Below, in pieces: positions 25,322 through 33,348 of a stretch of DNA of 56,858 bases. Position 1 is the first letter of the stretch; each line of letters starts with the position of its first letter. The notes under the pieces were generated by a model that saw only the letters and a program-made list of their open reading frames with translations, was not told the DNA's origin and made no database searches. The position numbers and the translations under genes are program-made. This DNA is from a virus, in IMG/VR virus record IMGVR_UViG_3300047548_000085, positions 1 through 56,858 of that record, one strand, 5' to 3'.

Positions 25322-25657
25322 TTAAATCTGAGTGATTTCTGGGGTTACTGTGACGATCCCTTCAACTACTCTGGTTCTATTACCAGCTGCTGAAGTGATC
25401 TCTACGTCATACAGGTATCGACCTGGAGGGATTGCTCCCGTTTGAGCTGCGGTTAATTCTAACCTGATTTTGCCTGCCAGTGCATCAAATACGCTGGAAG
25501 TGAAATTATAAGCAATTGTGGAGGTATAAGACTTACGGATTTGCGACTTAACTGTGTAGCCTGTTAGATTAAGCGCACCTGTGCCACTAGAAGCTACGGT
25601 AATAATGTTACTGTAGTTAGCTCCTGCGTCAATAAAAATGTTAGCAATAGTCGCCAC
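25322..25657 (-). CDS. virion protein with Ig-like/BppU-type beta domain
   Basis: 111 aa beginning at GTG 25657 with GGAG 8 nt upstream. The sequence (YSNIITVASSGTGALNLTGY, VKSQIRKSYTSTIAYNFTSS, RLELTAAQTGAIPPGRYLYD, VEITSAAGNRTRVVEG) follows the pattern seen in phage baseplate/tail proteins with an N-terminal BppU-like immunoglobulin fold: D....YS..I.V....G...NLTGY.V..QIRKS. It is the first gene of a unit insulated by a strong terminator and equipped with a late promoter. Likely a structural adaptor. Confidence 0.65.
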   Translation of the reverse strand: MATIANIFIDAGANYSNIITVASSGTGALNLTGYTVKSQIRKSYTSTIAYNFTSSVFDALAGKIRLELTAAQTGAIPPGRYLYDVEITSAAGNRTRVVEGIVTVTPEITQI

Positions 25658-25684
25658 GTGAAGATCTCCAAATTCTGTACTCTT

Positions 25685-25692
25685 TATTTATT
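25685..25692 (-). promoter_or_regulatory. late promoter octamer AATAAATA
   Basis: AATAAATA on the minus strand, with a predicted start near 25679 and a 22-nt leader carrying GGAG for the GTG start at 25657. It lies 20 nt beyond the terminator at 25712-25737. Confidence 0.6.
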
Positions 25693-25711
25693 CGTTTGTG
25701 AATTTGGATGC

Positions 25712-25737
25712 AAAAAACCCGCCGAAGCGGGTTTTTT
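25712..25737 (-). terminator. strong bidirectional-type intrinsic terminator
   Basis: Perfect stem AAAAAACCCGC / GCGGGTTTTTT with a TTCG loop on the minus strand (CGAA on plus) and six T residues on the 3' side. It overlaps the stop codon (25736-25738) of the 85-aa gene and so ends the fibre/maturation transcription unit that begins upstream. Confidence 0.9.
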
Positions 25738-25993
25738 ATACTAACGGTTCTGGTTGTGTGTCTTTTGCAAGTTTAACCCACCCACGATTAAATGCTAGTA
25801 ATACGATCTCGTCTTTAGACGTTGGTAGAGTTGTTGATGTCTCGATTGATTTCTCAAGAGCAATCTTCATAATATCATCCATAGCTACTCTACATCTCTC
25901 GTGAATCACGTTATTAATCCACTCTTCTTGAGATAAAGCAACATGTCCTAGCGCAAGATTTTCCGCTTCAGTTAGTGTTACGTTAAAGTTCAT
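25736..25993 (-). CDS. 85-aa protein of unknown function
   Basis: 85 aa, helical: MNFNVTLTEAENLALGHVAL, SQEEWINNVIHERCRVAMDD, IMKIALEKSIETST and a C-terminal FNRGWVKLAK. No recognised motif or signal sequence. GGAG precedes the ATG. It is the last gene before a strong terminator in the fibre unit. It could be a small cytoplasmic or assembly protein; nothing more can be read from it. Confidence 0.6.
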   Translation of the reverse strand: MNFNVTLTEAENLALGHVALSQEEWINNVIHERCRVAMDDIMKIALEKSIETSTTLPTSKDEIVLLAFNRGWVKLAKDTQPEPLV

Positions 25994-26006
25994 ATCTACT
26001 CCTATA

Positions 26007-26480
26007 TTATCCTAAAAGGAAAGCCCACATGGAATTGTAATGTGAGTTTCCATGTGATGTATTCTGAATAACCCACCACTCAATATAATCTCCAGCTGCA
26101 AGCACTCTTACAATTTGGGAACCGAAACTGTCGTTACTGCTGTTAGTGTCTTGCGTAGCAGATCCCTGAATGGCAGTGCCATTGATTCGAATCTCTATCT
26201 GACAATCACCAGTACCAGAGTTCCCTAGGTGATGATATCCGATAACATACACTCCACCAACAGGCACATTCACTCTATTGTTGGTGTTATCAATAGACAT
26301 ACCACCACGATATGCGTTATTCGCATTTAACAAAATCTTTCCGTTTGTGATAGTGGTGTTACAGCTAGCTTGAGCGAACGGTTGATAGGGTTTAACAACA
26401 AGTCCACTACTATTTGGTTGTAACGCCCAGTTTGATCCGTTTGTTGAGATACCATCTGTACCCGATAAGACTAATGGCAT
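26007..26480 (-). CDS. C1q/TNF-like fibre tip protein
   Basis: 157 aa. The short N-terminus PLVLSGTDGISTNGSNWAL is a linker found on phage fibres. The remainder reads like a C1q-type jelly roll: NRVNVPVGGVYVIGYHHLG, DCQIEIRINGTAIQGSA and VRVLAAGDYIEWWV, where the GVY, iNG and aGDyi positions match that fold. Such trimeric heads act as receptor-binding tips. GGGAGTG precedes the ATG. It follows the second fibre-tip/chaperone pair. The fold is inferred from pattern, not from a search. Confidence 0.6.
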   Translation of the reverse strand: MPLVLSGTDGISTNGSNWALQPNSSGLVVKPYQPFAQASCNTTITNGKILLNANNAYRGGMSIDNTNNRVNVPVGGVYVIGYHHLGNSGTGDCQIEIRINGTAIQGSATQDTNSSNDSFGSQIVRVLAAGDYIEWWVIQNTSHGNSHYNSMWAFLLG

Positions 26481-26481
26481 A

Positions 26482-26802
26482 TTACACTCCCTCTGGTTTT
26501 GGATACTTGGCTTTTACTGCGTTGATAGCATCTTGCCAAGTAGTTGTGCCGTTTACTGAATCCCAATACTGCATATCCATTTGTTCTTGAATAGAAGGAT
26601 ATTCAGCAGCACGAAGACGTTGGTATTCTTTATTGTTATATTCTTGTTGTAATCTAATAACTTCAGATTCAAGTTCTACCTTAGAAGGCTTTTCGCTGTC
26701 TTCCATCCATTCCAAAGTAGAATAGTTGCCGTCTCTAATAACAAAGGATGCGTTTGGATATAAACTGGTAAGAGCATCAACCAGATCGAATTTTTTAATC
26801 AT
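26482..26802 (-). CDS. tail fibre assembly/chaperone-like protein (copy 2)
   Basis: 106 aa. The pattern is of XkdW-like/fibre assembly proteins: ALTSLYPNASFVIRDGNYST, a Glu-rich helix (KVELESEVIRLQQEYNNKEY), then QRLRAAEYPSIQEQMDMQYW and a C-terminal TTTWQDAINAVKAKYPKPEG. The ATG overlaps the stop of the fibre-tip gene upstream as ATGA, with GGAG inside that gene, so the two are co-translated. A related protein is coupled in the same way to the neighbouring fibre-tip gene. A chaperone role is inferred from family and coupling. Confidence 0.7.
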   Translation of the reverse strand: MIKKFDLVDALTSLYPNASFVIRDGNYSTLEWMEDSEKPSKVELESEVIRLQQEYNNKEYQRLRAAEYPSIQEQMDMQYWDSVNGTTTWQDAINAVKAKYPKPEGV

Positions 26803-27269
26803 GCTGCAATCTCCAATAATGTCATGGTGGCTCCACTACTACCACTACCACCACGATTATAACGAACCTGTCCTCGGTTGCTCCCAACCATCGCATATGT
26901 ATAAGTTAAAGCCGATATTGAAGATGGAGAATCTAGATAATTTGTAGACCACGATTCAATAATCATAGTAGCAATATTACCATATATTCTTTCTCCATTA
27001 AAATAAACTTGAGTTCCGTTTCTTGAAATTCTTTCACCAAAAGAATAATCACTAGAAGTAGGATCACATGCACCAGAACTGTGGATAAGAATTAGAACTT
27101 TACTAGTAGTGAATCTTGGTGTTATTGATGCGCTTAGTACTGTTGGACTAGCAACACCATTAATTGTTGTTTCTGTTCCTCCTGCAGAAGTCTGAACAAC
27201 TTGAAGAACTGTACCATAATTAACACCAGCACTATTCTGCCATGTATCAAATTTTGCGATTGACGCCAT
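26799..27269 (-). CDS. receptor-binding fibre-tip protein (copy 2)
   Basis: 156 aa, beta-rich. After a short MASIAKFDTWQNSAGVNYGT anchor it shows PTVLSASITPRFTTSKVLIL and a C-terminal GGSGSSGATMTLLEIAA. The SITPrfttSKvlil motif and the TMTLLEIAA end recur in the neighbour at 27634-28152 (LTPSSVNSRFFV; STLTVWELAA), showing the same domain family. It is coupled to a chaperone-like gene by ATGA. It probably forms a short trimeric receptor-binding head. AAGGAG precedes the ATG. Confidence 0.65.
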   Translation of the reverse strand: MASIAKFDTWQNSAGVNYGTVLQVVQTSAGGTETTINGVASPTVLSASITPRFTTSKVLILIHSSGACDPTSSDYSFGERISRNGTQVYFNGERIYGNIATMIIESWSTNYLDSPSSISALTYTYAMVGSNRGQVRYNRGGSGSSGATMTLLEIAA

Positions 27270-27271
27270 TA

Positions 27272-27637
27272 TTAAACTCCTTTAGGATACTTTTGCTTAA
27301 CAGCTTCAACAGCAGCTAGGTAAGCAGTCATTTTAGTTTCATCACCTTGAGATTGCCAATAGATAGCATCAGCTAGATCAGCTAGAGGTGGATATTCGAA
27401 TTTACGAAGTCTCTGGTATTCTGAAGAAACAAACTCTGCTTCTAAACGAGCAATTTCGGCGTCTAGTTCTTCTTTAGACGGCATAGTTTGAACTTCGTCT
27501 AACCAAATAATACTTTTGGATTCAAACTCGCCAGTAGGTTCGCCATTTGCGTTTACAATTTCTTGCCAACCTGCGTCTTCGCCATTAACTGCCCACTGAG
27601 CATTTGGTCTTAAATTTTGTAGTGCTTGTCCAATCAT
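27272..27637 (-). CDS. tail fibre assembly/chaperone-like protein (copy 1)
   Basis: 121 aa from the ATG at 27637, which overlaps the stop of the fibre-tip gene as ATGA (GGGAG 8 nt upstream); a TTG five codons earlier is less likely. Features parallel copy 2: IGQALQNLRPNAQWAVNG, ELDAEIARLEAEFVSSEYQR, LRKFEYPPLADLADAIYWQS and EAVKQKYPKGV. The RLRxxEYP...YW...KYPK signature is shared. It probably helps fold or attach the neighbouring fibre tip. Confidence 0.7.
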   Translation of the reverse strand: MIGQALQNLRPNAQWAVNGEDAGWQEIVNANGEPTGEFESKSIIWLDEVQTMPSKEELDAEIARLEAEFVSSEYQRLRKFEYPPLADLADAIYWQSQGDETKMTAYLAAVEAVKQKYPKGV

Positions 27638-28152
27638 GCTGCTAACTCCCAAACAGTTAATGTGCTTCTAGTTTGTGTGCCATAATAGTTACCATAAGAA
27701 CGATTCAAATATAGTACATAAGAAGCGTTCATCGAAGCGAATTGCGCTTGGAATGTTACAGGGTTTGTAGTTCCAGGTGTAACTATGTTACAGTCGTAAG
27801 AAGTATTCATCTCATAATCAGTGTTGACATTATCAGCGCCATACTGGAACTGCCATTGGGCACTACCATTACCAAGAATTGTTCCTAGAGCACCACCAGA
27901 CCAATACGCTCTACACCCAATATAACATCCGTTTGTGTTCCATGTTCTAGTACCCCAATATAACTGCATCTGAACAAAGAATCTACTGTTAACAGAAGAT
28001 GGAGTTAATGTTACTGCCAGAGGGGTAATATCAACATAACTCGTTGAGCTTGTTGAAAATGTGCTATCTGTTCTTGCAATAGCAACTTGTAATGGCGCTT
28101 GTACAACTGTACCATTAGTTTTTTGCCACTGATTCGCTTTAATAATACTCAT
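27634..28152 (-). CDS. receptor-binding fibre-tip protein (copy 1)
   Basis: 172 aa. N-terminal anchor SIIKANQWQKTNGTVVQAPL, then TFSTSSTSYVDITPLAVTLT (a common motif in phage fibre heads) and a C-terminal domain with aromatic-rich strands ending in TRSTLTVWELAA. It is followed by a coupled chaperone-like gene and resembles the 26799-27269 pair, indicating a duplicated fibre-tip/chaperone cassette. AGGA precedes the ATG. A role in receptor binding is inferred. Confidence 0.65.
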   Translation of the reverse strand: MSIIKANQWQKTNGTVVQAPLQVAIARTDSTFSTSSTSYVDITPLAVTLTPSSVNSRFFVQMQLYWGTRTWNTNGCYIGCRAYWSGGALGTILGNGSAQWQFQYGADNVNTDYEMNTSYDCNIVTPGTTNPVTFQAQFASMNASYVLYLNRSYGNYYGTQTRSTLTVWELAA

Positions 28153-28166
28153 TGTATTTTCCTATA

Positions 28167-28559
28167 TTAAACAATTGTCCAGACAGAGCCATCTGGAACG
28201 GTTACTGTAATACCATCAGAAATAGTTACTGGTCCAGCAGTCATAGCATTCTTACCAGAAGTGATAGTATAGTTCGCAGTAATATTTAGGTCGTTCTCGA
28301 AGAAGACATAGTTACCAACACCACCAGTAGCACCAGCGCCAATAGCACCCCAAGCAGTACCGTTGTGTCCTTCAAACTGATTCAGTTCGCTGTTATAACG
28401 AATCTTACCTGCAACACCAGTTGGTCGTTGAGCAGAAGTACCCTTTGGTAGCTGAATAGAACCAGTAGAAGACGGTATTGACACATATGTGAATTTATAT
28501 GGCATCTGCATTAGATTGCCATTAACATTTTGCCATGTATTAACTTTTAATTTATCCAT
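28167..28559 (-). CDS. short fibre protein with conserved C-terminal cap
   Basis: 130 aa. It has an anchor like its neighbour (DKLKVNTWQNVNGNLMQMPY), then the QLPKGTSAQRPTGVAGKIRY and NSELNQFEGHNGTAWGAIG domain that also occurs in the 836-aa fibre. The cap is NAMTAGPVTISDGITVTV, ending in VWTIV. With no shaft in between it looks like a minimal fibre formed from N-terminal and cap modules. AAGG precedes the ATG. Trimeric fibre component by inference. Confidence 0.65.
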   Translation of the reverse strand: MDKLKVNTWQNVNGNLMQMPYKFTYVSIPSSTGSIQLPKGTSAQRPTGVAGKIRYNSELNQFEGHNGTAWGAIGAGATGGVGNYVFFENDLNITANYTITSGKNAMTAGPVTISDGITVTVPDGSVWTIV

Positions 28560-28567
28560 AATTTACC

Positions 28568-29284
28568 TTATACAATAGTCCAAGTAGAGCCATCTTGTAC
28601 AGTAACAGTCACACCATTAGCAATAGTCACTGGACCAGCTGTCATAGCATTTTTATTTAATGGAATAGTATAATTGTTAAAAACTGTCACATCGTTTAAA
28701 AAGAAAATCTGATCAGTGCTACCACCAACCGCACCAGAAACAGTAACAACACCAGTGGCACCATTCACTGAAATAACGCCAGTGTTTGTGATCGTTGGAT
28801 TACCAGAAACACCATCACCATTTGAAACAGAGATACCTGTGCCAGCAGTAACGGATCTAGATGTTACCGTATTAACGCCATTTCTAACAACAAACCCAGT
28901 AGTGGCTAGGTTTGCTAAAGAAGTCAATTGGTTGCTAAATGCCTGAACGTCTGTACCGATAGCCAAACCAAGATTAGTTCTAGCAGTAGTAGCGGTTGAT
29001 GCGCCAGTACCACCATCTACAATAGCCAAATCTGTGATACCAGTAATAGACCCACCAGTGATGCTAACTGCAGTGGAGTTTTGAGTTGCAATAGATCCCA
29101 ACCCCAAGTTGGTTCTAGCAGTAGTAGCGTTAGTTAAGTCGCTTAGGTTGCTACTTTTCTCTAATTTACCATTATTGATACTAATAAAATTATTATCAAT
29201 TTCAGCGTTAGATAGAGGGGCATCTTTTCTGGTTACGCCATCGACCCCAGTGGTGCCAGTCTGTCTAGTTGTAATAGAAGCCAT
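28568..29284 (-). CDS. tail fibre protein with repeat shaft and conserved C-terminal cap
   Basis: 238 aa. The N-terminus SITTRQTGTTGVDGVTRKDA then PLSNAEIDNNFISINNGKLE is a fibre attachment motif. The middle SLATQNSTAV-type unit (VSITGGSITGITDLAIVDGG, TGASTATTARTNLGLAIGTD) is nearly identical to the 418-aa fibre at 37734-38990. It ends with the cap NAMTAGPVTIANGVTVTV...TWTIV. Its unit is preceded by the maturation block and followed by short fibres. AGGA precedes the ATG; the late promoter at 29314 lies just upstream. Confidence 0.7.
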   Translation of the reverse strand: MASITTRQTGTTGVDGVTRKDAPLSNAEIDNNFISINNGKLEKSSNLSDLTNATTARTNLGLGSIATQNSTAVSITGGSITGITDLAIVDGGTGASTATTARTNLGLAIGTDVQAFSNQLTSLANLATTGFVVRNGVNTVTSRSVTAGTGISVSNGDGVSGNPTITNTGVISVNGATGVVTVSGAVGGSTDQIFFLNDVTVFNNYTIPLNKNAMTAGPVTIANGVTVTVQDGSTWTIV

Positions 29285-29313
29285 TTTATGGTTGTTCCTG
29301 TAGGTTTACAAGT

Positions 29314-29321
29314 TATTTATT
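29314..29321 (-). promoter_or_regulatory. late promoter octamer AATAAATA
   Basis: AATAAATA on the minus strand, with a predicted start near 29308 and a leader of about 24 nt before the 238-aa fibre gene. It separates the fibre genes from the maturation block upstream, so these can be transcribed independently. Confidence 0.55.
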
Positions 29322-29323
29322 AT

Positions 29324-29875
29324 TTAGGAGACTACTAACCCGTGTAGGGAGTCTAAAACTGTATCGTAGTCTTCATTCCAGGAGTATTGGAGGAAAACTC
29401 TAGTTTTATCATCCTTTTTGGTAACGCTATGAAGTTCGTTAATATTAAGCAGATATGCTTCTCCAGCCTTAGCCGACAATGAACACTCTATGTTTAAATC
29501 CTCAAAGTCGTATACATGGTAATCTTCTCTAACTATCCCGTCTTTTGGAGTGTAAAAAATGGTTTCGTCTTCAGATGTGTCAATGTAGTAGTTTAAAGAT
29601 ACCTTAGATTCGCCTCGATCACGATGAACGTCTAGCCACCCCTGTTTTTCAATCTGCCAAATTTGAATGGTGGTTGGAGGAATCTTAAAATTGTAATTTT
29701 GAATGTTGGCATAAAACCCTTCCATATCAGCGATTTCGAAAAATCTAAGCAAGGTATCACCCTTTAGTGGATCAGTATCTACACCAAATGTAAAGATGTT
29801 ATCTCCCCTGTAGTCTAAAATTTTACTAGGGTTTTTAACGAAACATGGTTTTATCTTACTGAAGTATTTGTTCAA
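29324..29875 (-). CDS. 2OG-Fe(II) dioxygenase-like protein
   Basis: 183 aa from a TTG start (29875) with GGAG 7 nt upstream inside the preceding gene; overlap 20 nt. The facial-triad motif is clear: H84-R-D86 (GWLDVHRDRGESKVSLNYYI), distal H149 (NINELHSVTKKDD) and R159 exactly ten residues later, the usual 2-oxoglutarate-binding position. Both halves of the double-stranded beta helix are present (KVSLNYYID, AYLLNINELHS). The family typically hydroxylates or otherwise oxidises amino acids, peptides or small molecules. It is last in a block of four radical SAM genes, suggesting it oxidises the same peptide or protein. Substrate unknown. Confidence 0.7.
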   Translation of the reverse strand: MNKYFSKIKPCFVKNPSKILDYRGDNIFTFGVDTDPLKGDTLLRFFEIADMEGFYANIQNYNFKIPPTTIQIWQIEKQGWLDVHRDRGESKVSLNYYIDTSEDETIFYTPKDGIVREDYHVYDFEDLNIECSLSAKAGEAYLLNINELHSVTKKDDKTRVFLQYSWNEDYDTVLDSLHGLVVS

Positions 29876-31157
29876 TTCCAGACTCCATCAACTCAACCTG
29901 TTCGCCGAATAGTAAAGATAACGAGTTTTGTTGAATAGCCGAATACCAAATCTTTTCGACTCTGCAATTGTGTAAGAAAACTTCGTTAGGGAAGTCGATA
30001 GGACAGCTAGACTTACACAATCTTTTAACGGGGCAGTGATAGCAGTGAGTGTTCTTTCTTTCAAGAGCCATTCCTACAATCTTAACACCCTTCAAATTAT
30101 TTATGTGACCACCTGTAAATTTTTCATTTGTATGTGGACATAATCTTACGCTACCACGGATGTCTAACGATAGAATATCCGCTGAATCTGCACCACATGA
30201 GGAAGTCATCGTTATAGGAATCTGATGACGAGTCAATGCAGCGTATTTAAGAATACCTGTGTCGTTATCTACAATGTTAGACTTTAGGAAACGATCTCCA
30301 CCTTCTTTCTTTTGGCGAATGCATGCTTTAAGATAAGCGTCTACATTTTCCTTAAACTTGGGTAGGAGGTCACCAGTGATAACGTGCTCAGCTGAGTTTT
30401 CCTCTCCACGTTCATCGTACACTCTCGCTGGAATGAATGACAACCTAGCGTCTTTCAATCCTAGACGATCTGCAACTTCTTTAAAGTAATCGTTGATTTC
30501 AAACAGATCGTAGTTAGTGGCTGAAACAACAGAGTTGAAACTAAACTGAACTTTTGGAGCGAGTTCGGCTAGTTGTTTGATAGATGACACTACGCTTTCT
30601 TTATTGAAGATGTCTTCGCCACGAAGTCGTTCATGTCCTGGACCATCGTGTGAAATACCCATCATCACAGATGCCTGTAAAGTCTTAAAGAAGTCTACAT
30701 GCTTTTGACGTAGTGGTGAGCCATTAGTTGAGATGTAGAAGTGACGACCTGGAGCATCAAGAAACTTCATAATTGGAACCATATCATTCCAGTAAAGGAA
30801 TGGCTCGCCACCCCACAACTCAATGCGTTCTAGTTGTTCTAAATCTAAGTGAGTTTTAACTGACTCAATGAATGACTCTAACCAGAAGTTCTCTGGTCGT
30901 TCGTTTGGGTTACCGATGTCTTTTTGCATACAGTAACCACATGAGTAGTTACAAGCATGACCCAGTAGGATGCGTAAAGCGACTGGTTTATTGTTCTTAT
31001 GAGTTACACCGAAAAGACCCTTGTCTTCGAAATACTCCCAACCTTCTTTTGGTGGAAGTGATAGCATCTCACCTTGCTCGCTGTGGATGCTATTATCAGT
31101 GTTGTCGTAGTAGAAAATACGACCAGAATCTTTTAGTTTAAATTTTGAAAAACTCAT
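29856..31157 (-). CDS. radical SAM/SPASM protein D
   Basis: 433 aa. The radical SAM cluster-binding motif CxxxCxxC is C69, C73, C76 (GHACNYSCGYCMQ), followed by the GGEP motif at 116-119 (ELWGGEP). The C-terminal part is a SPASM/twitch type region with Cys in SCGADSADILSL, SVRLCPHTNE, THCYHCPVKRLCKSSCP and HNCRVEKIW, enough for auxiliary Fe-S clusters. An N-terminal ~60-aa segment precedes the barrel and could be a peptide-recognition part (not identified as an RRE). Such enzymes form thioethers, C-C or C-O links, or epimers in peptides. Its start overlaps the end of protein C (ATGA) and its end the oxygenase gene. Confidence 0.9.
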   Translation of the reverse strand: MSFSKFKLKDSGRIFYYDNTDNSIHSEQGEMLSLPPKEGWEYFEDKGLFGVTHKNNKPVALRILLGHACNYSCGYCMQKDIGNPNERPENFWLESFIESVKTHLDLEQLERIELWGGEPFLYWNDMVPIMKFLDAPGRHFYISTNGSPLRQKHVDFFKTLQASVMMGISHDGPGHERLRGEDIFNKESVVSSIKQLAELAPKVQFSFNSVVSATNYDLFEINDYFKEVADRLGLKDARLSFIPARVYDERGEENSAEHVITGDLLPKFKENVDAYLKACIRQKKEGGDRFLKSNIVDNDTGILKYAALTRHQIPITMTSSCGADSADILSLDIRGSVRLCPHTNEKFTGGHINNLKGVKIVGMALERKNTHCYHCPVKRLCKSSCPIDFPNEVFLHNCRVEKIWYSAIQQNSLSLLFGEQVELMESGIEQILQ

Positions 31158-32224
31158 AATTTCGTCACAAAACTTTTGATGGGTGTTCCGTCTAACTTAA
31201 CGAACCCATGTTTAGTTTTTGTCCATCCTCTTTGTTGTAATTTATCACAGTAGCGACTATAAGGAACCATCATCATTGAAGGTATAAAATTATAGTCATC
31301 GTTAAAGGTGTAGTTCAAAGTCTTTGTAAAGTATTCTTTAAACTTAGGATTGGTAGTCCTATCTTTCCACTTGTCATACAAAATTTGTTTACCACGAGCC
31401 AATGAAATTAAGAACTTTTCTGGCTCGAACTCTCTATTTAGAATGTAGTAGGGTTCGATGCTAGGATCGGATGCAACGTCATTGGAGAAGTAAAACCTAT
31501 CAAAGAATAGACAGATGGCTTCATCTCCATAGACCTGCATATTACCTTCGGTATCTACGTCAATCCATGTCACCTGCTGGTCAACCCAGTCTTCAGTTAG
31601 CAACTCTCGCTCACCAGCCAAGAAGTTGTAGTGAAACATCGTCTCAATGTTTTCTTTCTTAGCCCACTCATAATATTCACGCAAGGCATTGATGTTACCA
31701 CAGTCGATTAACTTCAACTGTAGGATAGGCGAAACCTCATGAATCTCTTGTAGCGATCTTTTTAACTTATCACCATTTACCTTTTCAACAAAGTAAGAAC
31801 TAAGGGAAATACTAGCGATCTCTTTGAAGTTGAGTTCCTTCGCCATACCTCTGTAACGGAAAATCTGATTGTCGGTCATTCCGTACTGAAAACGCTTTCC
31901 GTTACGCTTGAAGTAATCGTAGTGCTTTGGGTAGTTCAACTTTAAGAACATCATATCATCGTCTGTTCTTAGATACCCAAAGTAATCAAATACAGTTTCC
32001 CACTTTTCTTCAAGAGCATCATCAAAGTCGAAGTAATAATTACTAAGACCCTTCTTCATGTTCTTGAGGTTTTCTTGAATGTAGCAAACATGGCACCCAG
32101 CATCGCAAAAATAACGAGTGCTGATGCTAAAGTAAAGATCTCGCTTAACTGACTTGATACAATCCTGTAGGAGCCAGTGTTCGTCTAGATCCTTTGCTTC
32201 TTCAAAATGAGTCAAATAGTTCAT
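31154..32224 (-). CDS. divergent radical SAM protein C
   Basis: 356 aa. The CxxxCxxC motif is present at C40, C44, C47 (RYFCDAGCHVCYIQ), but no GGE motif follows and I see no SPASM cysteine group. The rest is rich in aromatic and acidic residues (DFDDALEEKWETVFDYFGYL, MMMVPYSRYCDKLQQRGWTK). A radical SAM core with a non-standard SAM-binding region is the best reading; it may partner one of its neighbours. It overlaps both flanking radical SAM genes by 4 nt (ATGA), which argues for stoichiometric production as part of a complex. Function unknown. Confidence 0.75.
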   Translation of the reverse strand: MNYLTHFEEAKDLDEHWLLQDCIKSVKRDLYFSISTRYFCDAGCHVCYIQENLKNMKKGLSNYYFDFDDALEEKWETVFDYFGYLRTDDDMMFLKLNYPKHYDYFKRNGKRFQYGMTDNQIFRYRGMAKELNFKEIASISLSSYFVEKVNGDKLKRSLQEIHEVSPILQLKLIDCGNINALREYYEWAKKENIETMFHYNFLAGERELLTEDWVDQQVTWIDVDTEGNMQVYGDEAICLFFDRFYFSNDVASDPSIEPYYILNREFEPEKFLISLARGKQILYDKWKDRTTNPKFKEYFTKTLNYTFNDDYNFIPSMMMVPYSRYCDKLQQRGWTKTKHGFVKLDGTPIKSFVTKL

Positions 32225-33348
32225 TCGTTAATCTTAAAGTCTTCCTTAACACCAACCCATTCAAGCACAGACTTCTTCTCGTTTAGTTTGGCGTTATGCA
32301 TAATGGCATAATCCATGTAAGTATAGAACTCTTTACAACTACCGTTTGGTTGTTCATCAAATAATTTATAAAGATATTTCAACCCACAACTTGGTCGCTT
32401 CTCGCAAGACGAACAAGAATCGTGGATACGTCCAGCGTCACCTTGATTGCGCCAGAGTTGTTTATTCTTCCAGTCGCCAATACGAGCGTTTTCTGTTTTG
32501 TATTCTAGGAAGTCAAACTCTGGATAAATGTATCCGTCTGGGGAGAGAATGAGTTTGTTGTGTTCACCGAAGTATGCTTTATCAACGTCAGTGTAGCAAC
32601 CATCAATAAACACAGTCAGTTTCTTAACATAAAGAATCTGAATGAATTGAAGGAATGCATCTAAGAATTGTGGTAGGTGGATTCTATCAAGGATAACATC
32701 AAACTTATGTTTTCCTCGTTTGTGTCGTAGGGGAATAATGTTGATAACACGGCAACCAGACTTGTAGCAAGTCGCCACAATTTCTTTGATGTTATCAAAT
32801 GAGAATGACTTTGGGTCATCAATCGGAAGGACGAACTGCCACTGCCAAGAATCGCAAGTTCGGTTTAAAATCTGAGCCATCTCCATGACATCAAACTCAC
32901 TACGATTCTGCCCTTGATACATGAAGTCGTAGCTGACTGTGGCATAAAGGACATCTTTGTACTTGTCAAAGAACCACTCGCATTCCTTAACCAACGAACC
33001 ATTGGTAGTCATAGTGACTTTCCATCCGTTACGTTTAGCCATAGGGTAAAGCCATTCCATAACCTGTTCCATTCGTTTAATGAACAGAAGAGGTTCGCCA
33101 CCATGGAATGACACTCGTTCGATTACGTTTGGTTGAGTTTCAACCCACTCCAAAAACTCCTTCATTTCTAAAAGAGTCTTTGTGTTTAGGTTTTGTCCAC
33201 CAAGCGATTCAATGTAACCTCTATCACAGTAAACACAGTCGAAGTTGCAAGTGTTACCAAGATAAAGAACTACAAGTTTAATTTTGGATAGATCGTTATT
33301 GACTATGCGAACTGGATTCAACAAGTCTTTCACTGAATGTTCCTTCAT
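32221..33348 (-). CDS. radical SAM/SPASM-like protein B
   Basis: 375 aa. C34, C38, C41 (NTCNFDCVYCDRG) form the CxxxCxxC site, with GGEP at 83-86 (VSFHGGEPLLF). C-terminal cysteines in DSCSSCEKRPSCGLKYLYKL and SCKEFYTYMDY fit a SPASM-type auxiliary cluster. The frame opens at ATG 33348, 53 nt inside protein A; a GTG five codons later (33333) has a better-placed AAGGAA and could be the real start. The central region is basic and hydrophobic without other signature. Context implies peptide modification with A, C and D. Confidence 0.88.
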   Translation of the reverse strand: MKEHSVKDLLNPVRIVNNDLSKIKLVVLYLGNTCNFDCVYCDRGYIESLGGQNLNTKTLLEMKEFLEWVETQPNVIERVSFHGGEPLLFIKRMEQVMEWLYPMAKRNGWKVTMTTNGSLVKECEWFFDKYKDVLYATVSYDFMYQGQNRSEFDVMEMAQILNRTCDSWQWQFVLPIDDPKSFSFDNIKEIVATCYKSGCRVINIIPLRHKRGKHKFDVILDRIHLPQFLDAFLQFIQILYVKKLTVFIDGCYTDVDKAYFGEHNKLILSPDGYIYPEFDFLEYKTENARIGDWKNKQLWRNQGDAGRIHDSCSSCEKRPSCGLKYLYKLFDEQPNGSCKEFYTYMDYAIMHNAKLNEKKSVLEWVGVKEDFKINE

